Part shown: in pieces, positions 42,201 to 49,830 of the stretch
How the letters are laid out: each line of letters starts with the position of its first letter
How positions within the stretch are numbered: the stretch's first letter is position 1
NCBI GenBank assembly: GCA_012845835.1
Contig: JABAKD010000027.1
Span: forward strand, 5,697,465-5,761,464
Direction: 5' to 3'
Source of the DNA: Undaria pinnatifida
Lineage: Eukaryota; Sar; Phaeophyceae; Laminariales; Alariaceae
Length of the DNA: 64,000 nt
Program-made: the position numbers and the translations under genes
Notes under the pieces: generated by a model
Database searches by the model: none
Seen by the model: only the letters and a program-made list of their open reading frames with translations
Told to the model about the DNA's origin: nothing

Positions 42201-44330
42201 AGACTAACCGGCGCTACTCAACCGCCGCTCTATTAATAGAGGGACCTGCCACTACTGATGTACGAAGTATATATTAGACCTACTACAAGTATTATGGAAA
42301 AATTTTGAGCGATTATTTCTGGCGATCATTTTTGCAGTTTTGAGGCTCAGGAAATAACTATTAGGTTTTGATTCATGAAACTTACTGAAAACGGGCGATC
42401 GATGTAGTACGCAGCTTGCACAGATGAGTCTCGACCCCAAATTCGTCGGACTCACAGCTGACGTCGTTAGAATAATTTTATAAAATGAGAGTGGTTCGAT
42501 TGACTGTCAGGGTGGTCCGAACACTGCTGCTGCGTTTTTCTAACTTTCAGCTTTGTCCCGAAAAACAACAAAAAGTCTCGTCGCTCGAAGACAGTTACTG
42601 GCTGCTGTAGTGCGTCCAATACAAACGACTTTTCATAATGTGAAAAAACTCACCCACATAGTACACTACAAGTACTAATAAAGCAGCTTGCAAAGATGAG
42701 TACCGACCCTAAATTCGTCGAACTCACGGCTAACGTTCTTAGAATAATGATATAAAATACGCGCGAACGACCTTGAGAAAATTTTGTGCAACTACTGCAT
42801 ATTATTAATAGTAGAATAAAGATGTACCACGCAGCTTGCAAAGTTGAGTTTCAACCATTCAATCCGTCGTACTCACAGCTGATGTTTTTCATTATTATAC
42901 ATTGGAAAACGTCAGCTGTGAGTACGACCTTGAAAAACGTCAGCTGAGCGAAATTGTAAATAATTGGAGAGGACGGCGCATCGGGATACCAGTCGTCGAG
43001 AGTTCTTTTGGAGGCGGCACATCGGGATACCAGTCGTCAAGAGTTCGATCGTTAAATTTTTGGAGGCGGCGGGTACCATACCAGATAGCAGATGCCGGAG
43101 GGAATTATCACAGTACCAAGAAGATGTGTATGTGTCCGGTTTCAAGTGCAACAAGCGCTACGTACAGCAGCAGCTGTTGTCTGCCATCTCTCGCATCGTT
43201 CGTCTTGTCTCTTGCCACCTTTGTCCCCCTCAGAAACGGGTTTTATAGTTTCCGCGCACAGACTAACATCACCGTGTTGACCCTGATAGCTACACTGTAG
43301 TTGTAAGGGGAGTCGCCGACCTATATCCTTAATGAGGACACACAACTCGTAATACGCGCGATCGGAGTATCACACACAGCTTGCAAAGATGAGGTTCGAC
43401 GAAATCTTCGATCTCACAGCTGTAGTGTATTGTCATTTTATATAATAAAATACGGGGGGGGGGGGGGGAAACGAGATATACGTATGAATACGTACCAGAG
43501 GTACCAATACAGACGGAAGTATAGGTATCATTTCAGTATTAACATGGATACCAAACGGTCCTTATGTTTCCGTCTGAACAAAGACGGATATATAGGAACC
43601 GTTGAGGTTATAATACGTCTATAAACGGTACTTATGATTCCATCGAGATTGCAAGCTGGAATTATATGATACGGTACAGGGAAGCCAGCGCCGTGGGCTA
43701 CTATACTAAAAATCATATCACAGCAGTTCAGCGATGAGCAGGGCTTACACTCTTCACCTCGTTGCTGAGCGTACTACGAACAATACCGCGCGAATACTGC
43801 TGTACTCAGCTCAGGCAATTTTCAACGCCCTCCCCTATAGTAGATGTTTGACTCCACGCAACTGAACTCACCTTGTCCAGCGCAGATAGTGCATGCGCCA
43901 GCCTCACGGGCAACTCCCGGTGTAGGTACTGGGCGCTCTGCAGCTGCCCCTCGGCCATCTTCCGTATCTCCGCGTCCGAAGCGTAGCTGTTGCACGCAGG
44001 CCTCGCGAACTCAGGCTCCGCCCCCGGCTGCACTTCCGGGTTCGCTTCCCCAAAGGACGACCGCCACGGTCGCTCCCCTGTGCTGACATCGAGTACGGCA
44101 TCCAGGCTAACCCTGACCTGCTTTCGGGCGGCACAAGAGTTCAGGATGTCTTGTTCCCAGGGTCTTCTACGAATCGCACCGGAATAATTGGGTTCGTCCA
44201 GGAGAGCATCAGGGTAGGCACTGACACCCGAAGCACCGGAACCGCTGGAGTTCACGTTCGAGAGTCGGCTGCTGCACCTTCGGGCCGAGGACACAAAGAG
44301 GACCCTTTTGAGGGCCGGGGTTAGTACCAT
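33041..44330 (-). CDS. Mitochondrial branched-chain 2-oxoacid dehydrogenase kinase (BCKDK/PDK family)
   Basis: Five exons (44330-43872, 36971-36702, 36068-35538, 34506-34385, 33215-33041) join in frame to 518 codons plus TAG, all with GT..AG introns. The enzyme phosphorylates and inactivates the E1 subunit of a mitochondrial 2-oxoacid dehydrogenase complex. The N-terminus is rich in Arg/Ser and lacks acidic residues, like a mitochondrial transit peptide. The four-helix domain has LHRELPVRLAHALSALDK and LCGHYLAL. The GHKL ATPase domain has the N-box ELLKNAMRATMQTH, G1 DKGGGIP, G2 GLGYGLPLSRLYAR and G3 GTNATLRL. RATMQTH and the first-exon motif WEQDILNSCAARK favour BCKDK over PDK, and no C-terminal DW motif is seen. 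A Gly- and acid-rich insert of about 40 residues separates N-box and G1. An alternative start lies at 44354. Intron 1 (6.9 kb) is full of repeats. Confidence 0.9.
33497..33620 (-). repeat. SINE-like repeat, highly diverged copy (intronic region)
   Basis: TTTCATCCTCGGTCGAATGATGCGGGTAAAAGC and CAGCACACCTCCAAATACGTGTCGCGTGTCAACTT resemble, with many changes, the reverse complement of the 1860-2057 repeat. It lies in intron 4 of the kinase gene. Tentative. Confidence 0.4.
33973..34316. repeat. About 115-bp direct repeats flanking a MITE
   Basis: GTGTGGTATCATAGTTACC...GTCGTAGCCTTACGAA occurs at about 33975-34090 and again, with few changes, at about 34199-34312. A MITE (34087-34201) lies between the two copies. 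All of this is in intron 4 of the kinase gene. Confidence 0.85.
34087..34201. mobile_element. MITE, copy 2 (CACT(A/G)TTACGG ends)
   Basis: The left end is CACTGTTACGGAGGACGATAG and the right end ACTAGGGTCCCCCGTAATAGTG, giving inverted termini. It is homologous along its length to the reverse complement of 29058-29170. If the CACT/AGTG bases belong to the element it would resemble the CACTA class, but the boundary is ambiguous because the flanks are themselves repeated. Confidence 0.8.
34385..34506 (-). CDS. BCKDK-like gene, exon 4
   Basis: 40 codons plus two bases. It begins VWSYLYTTAG and ends in the G2 box (LAGLGYGLPL), splitting a Ser codon (AG|T) with exon 5. The acceptor is CCCTCAG and the donor GTGTGT. 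Confidence 0.9.
35538..36068 (-). CDS. BCKDK-like gene, exon 3
   Basis: 177 codons, phase 0 at both ends. It contains GHYLAL, the N-box (ELLKNAMRA), a poly-Gly/acidic insert (about 35790-35660) and the G1 box DKGGGIP. The acceptor is GGCCCAG and the donor GTGTGT. Confidence 0.92.
36500..36670. repeat. CCGGCACTATAG-type dispersed repeat
   Basis: Words CACTATAGCGGCAACC(A/G)GCACTACTCCGC recur here, at 41915-42015, 42130-42260, 49570-49830 and 57180-57345. They form a dispersed family whose full ends I could not define. This copy is in intron 2 of the kinase gene. Confidence 0.6.
36702..36971 (-). CDS. BCKDK-like gene, exon 2
   Basis: 90 codons, phase 0 at both ends, acceptor CCCACAG and donor GTGCGT. 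It encodes the middle of the helical domain (MPHVARVREDYLQSFRELQ to FLDDFYQ), matching the family's four-helix bundle. Confidence 0.9.
37466..37640. repeat. 35-bp tandem repeat, five copies
   Basis: Units of ACACCTTCTTGGAACATTTT followed by CTAGGGCAACATAAC; the TTCTTGG words start at 37481, 37516, 37551, 37586 and 37621, an exact 35-bp period. The copies are almost identical. It is in intron 1 of the kinase gene. Confidence 0.95.
38755..38850 (+). repeat. Partial copy of CTCACAGCTG repeat end
   Basis: AGTGTCACACACAGCTTGCACAGATT through CGACGAAATCTTCGATCTCACAGCTG matches the end of the poly-C-arm family seen at 28.4, 43.4 and 60.2 kb. Confidence 0.7.
38895..39738. mobile_element. MULE-like non-autonomous DNA transposon
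   Basis: The ends are AGGGTAGTCCTCGG (38895-38908) and its exact inverse CCGAGGACTACCCT (39725-39738). They are flanked by identical 10-bp direct repeats GGGATTTTCC at 38885-38894 and 39739-39748. A 9-11-bp target duplication is characteristic of Mutator-like elements. The 844-bp interior encodes no transposase; it is filled with (G)ACGGTAC repeats. It lies in intron 1 of the kinase gene. Confidence 0.85.
38935..39670. repeat. GACGGTAC minisatellite arrays inside the MULE-like element
   Basis: Two clusters (about 38935-39180 and 39495-39670) of units such as TTTGACGGTACTTTTTCGGCGGTA, with unit lengths of about 20-45 bp and the same orientation in both halves. Non-coding. Confidence 0.85.
40090..40210. 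repeat. CATCAGTCATCAGTCATGAGGTGTC repeats
   Basis: Short tandem and interspersed units of TCATCAGTCATCA and GGTGTCTGCTGTGTCATCA. It is in intron 1 of the kinase gene. Confidence 0.8.
41930..42015. repeat. 24-bp tandem repeat, three copies
   Basis: ACCGGCACTAAACTTATGACGCCA is repeated three times exactly, plus a partial copy. It is followed by a telomere-like CCCTAACCCTAACCCTACCCC tract (42021-42052). Confidence 0.92.
42866..42928. repeat. Perfect-arm palindrome (hairpin) in CTCACAGCTG family
   Basis: GTCGTACTCACAGCTGATGT (arm 42866-42888) pairs with AAAACGTCAGCTGTGAGTACGAC (42906-42928), with one mismatch over 23 bp and a 17-base loop. Partial family copies without the inverted arm occur at 42400-42480 and 42680-42750. 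Confidence 0.85.
43205..43450 (+). repeat. Poly-C-arm dispersed repeat, copy B (end only)
   Basis: CCCCCTCAGAAACGGGTTTTATAGTTTCCGCGCACAG through GCGCGATCGGAGTATCACACA to TCTTCGATCTCACAGCTG matches copies A (28.2-28.45 kb) and C (60.2-60.4 kb). The poly-C units are absent. It is in intron 1 of the kinase gene. Confidence 0.82.
43872..44330 (-). CDS. BCKDK-like gene, exon 1
   Basis: Begins at ATG 44330 (MVLTPALKRVLF); an upstream in-frame ATG is at 44354. It encodes a predicted transit peptide, the WEQDILNSCAARK segment and the helix QYLHRELPVRLAHALSALDK. It ends in phase 0 at AAG before donor GTGAGT. Confidence 0.88.
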
Positions 44331-44815
44331 CTGGTAGACTCGTCGCCTTTGCATCTGCTTGTTTTTGAGGTGTTTTTCTTCGTTCTCTCTTTTTCTGTTC
44401 CGTCCCTTGTCCCAACTTTTACGTCGCAGCTGACACACGGGAGCTATGTCAGCGTATCAGCGTGAGCTCAAATTGTCGATCCTTCCGGCTCAGAAGGATT
44501 TCCACTCTACAGGGCCACGACCTTGTTGGTCGACGAGAGGTTGTCCAAGGTGGAGCGCGTGGCAGCAAGCTGGTCGTGACTTGAAGATGGGTTTACAGCT
44601 CATGATTGGCCACATAATTAGACCGCGTTTTATCCCCGGTTTCCCGCCAAATATTATGTAAATAACATGTATTCAAATTGCGGAAACCCTCTTCTTCAAC
44701 TTCCAACATTAATATATCCCCGGTACCGCAAACAAACATTATTTATTTGTATAGTGGAAACCCTTCCTCAACAATTATTGTAGTGCTTTACTTTCTTCGT
44801 GACCCATGATGTCGG

Positions 44816-44943
44816 CGCCTCCCCGTCCTGCACCGACAACGCTGAATGCGCCACCTGCGACGAACATATCTACCTCCATGCAAGCGGATGTTAAGGTGGA
44901 GATGAAGAAGGAAAGAAAGACCGGCGTCGTGGGCGCCTTTGAG
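44816..44943 (+). CDS. Possible first exon, unrecognised protein
   Basis: An ATGATG start, then a 42-codon Pro/Ala/Thr-rich and then Lys/Glu-rich stretch (MMSAPPRPAPTTLNAPP, VKVEMKKERKTGVVGAFE), ends at a GAG|GTAAAG donor-like site. It would be divergent from the kinase gene that starts at 44330. No acceptor-linked continuation was found and no domain is recognised, so this is only a candidate. Confidence 0.22.
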
Positions 44944-46019
44944 GTAAAGCGATAAACGTCCCGCCCTTTTGATACACACGGACTGATGGGAGATTGATAC
45001 ACACCTAGATACTCCACCCCCGAGCCCAAGCGAGTGCTCTTCTCAAGGCGTGGGCCTTCAGCTTGAGGATATACCCCGTCGTAAAGCACCTCCCCAGGAT
45101 CATACAGATGGAATGGTGACAACAGGCTGTGGTTGATTGTAGGTTCCCGTCCCTAATTGTGCCGCTTTCCGGAATGGATCGTCAACGCCATCAAGCCATC
45201 AAGCTTCACGCGCAGCTCCGATGATGGATCTGATGACCAAGCAGAACAGAGGATGAGCTGATGACAGCAAAAATACATAGCACCGGCAGAAAGGATGGAA
45301 GGACCGTTCACGCTTCTTCGTCTCCTTCTCTCACCCGCCGCCCACCAATTGGAACCATTGTTAGTGTCGTCGGCCCGAAACGCCCTCACCCTTCTCGTAA
45401 TGCTTGCAGGGGGCGAATGTTCGCTGTCCATAACATATGCCCCTTTGGCGCCATGTATACGCAAAGCGCACAGCAATTCGCCGCGTGTGCTACAGCAGCA
45501 GCAGTAAGCAGTAAGCTGCTGTAGTTATTGGAGCTTTTTCCGCACTCTGCACTCGAGACCGAACGAACCTCTTTTCGTAGCCTTTGGGACTTCGGGAGAG
45601 AAAAGGCGTCGAAAGTAGATGACGATTGCAACGTCGTACACACGGGTCACGCCGGGCCGATGGGGTGGTAGGTGTGTCCAAATTGCAGCGTGGGGAGATA
45701 CAGTAGGTGAAACAGGCGCACGGCGTGATGTTTCGCATGCTGATGCTGCTGCACTCGTTTCGCAGACGGTTGGAGAACACCGTGCAGCTGTTGCGCTTTA
45801 GACCTTGTGGGAGTGAGGTGTAGCCAGCTAACAAACGACAAGCAGTCCATCGGCAAACACTGACCATCTAGAAAGAGCGTGCCACAGCAATGCAAATGTC
45901 GCGGGCGTGCAGTACGAGCATTATCTCCCCCCCGTTGCACTTCGGATACAACCCCTGTCCCGGCAGTCTGGCCTGGTGCGTATGACCGATTCTTTGATCA
46001 TCGTTGTTTTTGGGCACTG
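44944..46019. other. No supported gene
   Basis: Several overlapping open frames on both strands (45153-45867) have no recognisable domains. The region could contain exons of an unrecognised gene, but the sequence alone does not decide it. Confidence 0.3.
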
Positions 46020-46096
46020 TTAACGCGGAAGTGTGGTGAGCTAAAGCTTTATTTTTCCCCATCCGCCGGAGGATGAAAAAAAAAAAAAAAAAAAAA
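46020..46096 (+). repeat. SINE-like repeat, copy 5 (5' truncated)
   Basis: It begins at GCGGAAGTGTGGTGAGC and runs through CCCCATCCGCCGGAGGATG into about 20 A. This is the 3' third of the unit at 1860-2057, typical of a 5'-truncated retroposition. Confidence 0.85.
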
Positions 46097-47340
46097 GTTA
46101 CAAACGGTTTCCCTATCAACTCTCAAAAGGGGTTAACTTTTTTGAGCGCCAACTATCTCACGATGATACTGGTTTATACGAATTGGTGCGGTTGCATGCT
46201 GTCATGCACTGGTGTTGGCCGCTTGAAGAGAGACATGGGGTTGCAAGCGGTGCCCCACCAGCGCGAAGCGTTGCCGGGGAAGCGTTGCCGGGGAAAACAT
46301 GCCGTGCACCTTCTCTACTCCGAAGGAAGCCGAGTCAAACCTTAGACGACGAAGAAGCAGTACGAGGTCCTCCTGTGTTGGCTTGCGGCACGCGTAGACA
46401 TGTATGATACGCTGCAGCAGCTCAACCTTACCCCACCGTGTTTGTTCCCTTTTGAGAAAAGGCCTCCTGTCATCCCAACCCCGTTGTTGGGCGGCGGTGT
46501 TAGTGGCGGTGTTGGTGTGTGCCCCTGTTGGATACGTAACACTCCCCAGTAACCATAGCAGCCAGGCTATGAAAGATTATGGTCGTGCAACTATGTAGGC
46601 TAGTAGGTAGTACTATTGAACAAACAGTCCCCCGCTTTGTGGCGATAATACAATACGTGGTAGCAGGTGGAAGGCGTGGCCCTGGACGAGTCTCTTTTCG
46701 TTGTTCTTGTTTGCCTCGACGGCTTGCTGCGTACTTTTGTAAGACCCGGACATCACTCCAATGAACATCGCCCAAAGGGCACAGCCCAAAAGGCATTGCT
46801 GCTGTACGAATCGTTTCGAGTCTGGCTTGATGGGTTCAGCGTGAACCAGTGGGTAGATCGAAGAAGGGTGGATTGCCGCGGGTGGGATGGAGAGTTACAC
46901 GCGTTCGATTCAAATACATGCGAAGAAACATTAACAACCAACGCGAAGTGTACGAACTCAAACCAATGACGGTAATTTGATTAATCTACCTCGAAAAGAT
47001 CCCGCGAGAGCTCCACGGCCCCTAACGATCTGTTGGGGGCTGCGAGACAGAACACTGGCGGCCAGGTCATGCCAGCCAGACATGCCTGCAAATAATCCCC
47101 TGTACTGCAAATAGTACGAGGTATCGAACTCTCATGCCAAGTTTTTTTCTCCGTAAAACCCGAAGGGGGTGTAAAAGGTACAATACGAGGTACCTGGTAT
47201 GGACGAATTTGGGGATCAGTTCGCGGTAAGAGGAAGATCCCTGTACGGTTTTCCTTTTGTTCTCTTCCGGCGAGTTACGATGCAAATATTTGCTATGCTG
47301 TGTAGTTTCCCTAACATCCCGCTTCGTCTGCCTCCGCCTC
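46097..47340. other. No supported gene
   Basis: Unassigned sequence. A short direct duplication (GCGTTGCCGGGGAA twice) lies near 46267-46295. Confidence 0.3.
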
Positions 47341-47344
47341 TTCG

Positions 47345-47345
<1 letters not shown>

Positions 47346-47381
<36 letters not shown>
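47346..47381. repeat. Poly-C tract
   Basis: About 35 consecutive C followed by a (GCC)n stretch to about 47405. It is the longest homopolymer in the window and a plausible i-motif/G-quadruplex former. Confidence 0.95.
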
Positions 47382-47384
<3 letters not shown>

Positions 47385-47488
47385 CCCGCCGCCGCCGCCG
47401 CCGCTGTGGCCCAACGCGCAACATGCCGCTCGCCCGCATTTTTGGTTCGCCTCGCATTGCCCGGTGGTAGGACTTAATTGAGACCGTG

Positions 47489-47632
47489 ATTCACACGATT
47501 CAAGAGCCGGAAGTAACCGAGGCTGGAGTGGCAGCTGTCCTGGCCAGGCTCCACGATTACAGCGCGGGGATCACGGGGCTGGTCGACAGCATACCACCAG
47601 AGGCCGCTAACGGCAATGACGGCGGAAGGGGG
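47489..47632 (+). CDS. Possible internal exon, unrecognised
   Basis: An open stretch after AATTGAG reads VIHTIQEPEVTEAGVAAVLA, then DYSAGITGLVDSIPPEAANG. Its balanced composition stands out from the surrounding repeats. The downstream GGGGGGTTGGAGG sequence gives no clear donor. It may belong to a plus-strand gene, perhaps with 44816-44943, but there is no direct evidence. Confidence 0.2.
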
Positions 47633-47759
47633 GTTGGAGGGGGGGGTGGGGGGGGGGTTGGGCGATAAGAGTATAGAGGACGTGTTAACTTAACGTTGAA
47701 GAGCCGAGGCGAGGTGGTTCGCATGTTTGGAGAGTGAACTCGCCTCCGCTGGGCAGCAG

Positions 47760-48115
47760 ACATGTTTTTCGTGTGTCGATGTATGTCTGGCGTATGTCCA
47801 CATATGCCTTTTGCGTATGTCCACATATGTCTTGCGTATGTCCACATATGTCTTGCATGTGTTGATATATGTCTTGCATGTACCAGGTATCTGGCTTACG
47901 TCCACGCACATATGTCTTGCACTTGTCTTGCCTATGTCTAGCGTTTGTCGTGCATATGTCTGTCACATGTCTGGCGTAAGACCACACATGCATTTCGTGT
48001 GTTCACATATGGCTTACATGTGGCTTGCGTATGTCAACATATGTCTTGCACATGCCTAGCATGTGTCTTGCATGTGTCCACACATGCCTTGCCTGTGTCT
48101 GCATATGTCGTGCTC
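47760..48115. repeat. ACATATGTCTTGC minisatellite
   Basis: About 15 degenerate units of 18-24 bp of the form GTATGTCCACATATGTCTTGC. The ACATATGT core is palindromic. Open frames across it (Met/Ser/Thr/Tyr/Val/Leu repeats) are a by-product. Confidence 0.9.
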
Positions 48116-48947
48116 TTAACGTATCTCTACGGTCGCACTACAGGTTTACTCTATGCATTAGCGCTCAGCTCTTTGTTCACCTAGTTGTTCATTACCCTGG
48201 TTTGTATTTGGAAGGACGCGTGAGGATAGCGTCTGCCATCTGTGGGTAATTATCTCATTTTGCGCGGGTGCCTTGCCACTTTTTGGACAATATGATTGAG
48301 GCTCACTGTGTGCGATGCGAATATAACTAACCCCAACCCCAAGCAGTGGTTAGGGCTAGTCCTCTTCGTCTCGTAAACAGTGTGCGTTAACCATAGTTTC
48401 GAATAATTGGTAAGACCTATAGGTTTTTGCTGATGCCCCCCCCCGCCCCTCCCCCCCCCCCCTTCCCGCCTCCATTATCGGCCAACTATTTGTAGCTTGA
48501 GAACTGCAATATCTTTTTTCGGACAGACTACATACAATTAGAATGCTCTTTTGTGCGACAAGACTACTTTCAAATAGAGTGGGAACATCTTTGCAGTGGT
48601 CAATGGGTTGAGCCGGTTGTCGGTGCATGCGATTTTAATTGTATTGCGCGAGCTTCCGGCTTGGTCTTACTGAATTGGGCATGTTTTGGGGGGGCTACGC
48701 TTGAGCTATATACCCGCGGTTTTGGCGCAGATTACTTTCAAGGGGGGGTCTTTTGAGTCAGCTATATGTGGGCTGACCGCAGTTTGGTGCTAATGATTTT
48801 AAAGTCTAGGCAGCAAGCTTTACGTAGCTCTCTAGCGCAGCCAGGCTATAGTTTCGTGACGTGTGGTTGCTGCCGTTTTTTTATGGTCGTGGTGAATTGA
48901 GTATTTTGTCATAAGAATGCACTAAGTTGTATACTTCGAAGTATGGG
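48116..48947. other. No gene seen
   Basis: Unassigned, with a C-rich tract at about 48436-48462. Confidence 0.3.
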
Positions 48948-49510
48948 TTCTGCTGTCGGCAGACCTTCTTTATGTCGTTTTTTTGTGGCAACGGCGTGTT
49001 TTTGAACTCGTGTCATAAGAATGCCCCCACATTTGGTGGTGTTTTTATGGCGGGCAATCCGGAATATGGCCTCAGTTGGTTGACTATGTCGGCTGATGAT
49101 ACGCTCTTTCTTAAGTGGGTTCTGCTATTCTTGGACCTCTTCTATATTGTTGCAAGGCGCTGTTTTGGGATTGTTGTCGTAAAAATGCACTAACCCTGAA
49201 CGGCTGTCGGCAGACCTCTTTGGTGCTGTTGCAACGGCTTGTTTTCGAAGCGTAGCTCTCTCGTTTGGCCAGATCATGCGTTCGTGACGTGTTGTTGCTT
49301 TCGTTTTGATAGCCATGGGGAATTTAGCATTTTCATGAGAACGCACCGAATATTGATGGGTTCTGCTGCTGTCCGCAGATAGATCTCTGTAGTTGTTGCA
49401 AGGGCTTGTTTTTTGAAAACTTTTCGTAATGATACACCAAAGATAAATGCGTTCTGCTCAGTTGTAGACTTGTTTTGTTGCTGTTGTTGTTGCAACGGCT
49501 TGTTTTCGAC
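48948..49510. repeat. Degenerate repeats (GTTCTGCTGTCGGCAGA...GCAACGGCTTGTTTTCGAA)
   Basis: The words GGTTCTGCTG(T)C(G/C)GCAGA and TTGCAA(C/G)GGCTTGTTTT(C/T) recur at about 48948, 49200, 49350 and 49440 with variable spacing, as a decayed tandem array of 130-200-bp units. No coding function. Confidence 0.65.
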
Positions 49511-49569
49511 GCAATTTACCCGTATTTGGCTTAGACGGAGAACGCCCACCGACTATACCGGTCTTGTAC

Positions 49570-49830
49570 AGTGGTGGTCTGCCTTTAATGCCGGTATGTG
49601 CCGGCCCCAGCTAACAATACATTGGCAGTATACGGGACCCCGGCACTGTTGGGCATAGTAGCGATGACGGTGCAGGTTAAGTGGCGATGACGATGCAGGT
49701 TATACCGGGTTCAAGTTGTGCCAAGCGATTTCATGGGCACTGTGTTGGCAACAAGCGATTTCATCGGCACTGTATCGGCGATAGGCAGTATTCAACCGGC
49801 ACTATAGGGGGACCCCCACTGTTCCTGCAC
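49570..49830. repeat. CCGGCACT dispersed repeat copy
   Basis: Contains GTATGTGCCGGCC, GTGCCAAGCGATTTCATGGGC and CAACCGGCACTATAGGGGGA, shared in order with 57180-57345 and 42130-42260. Confidence 0.65.

Noticed and set aside
47685-48059. Frames encoding Tyr/Thr/Met repeats
   Set aside because: By-product of the ACATATGT minisatellite; no start or splice context.
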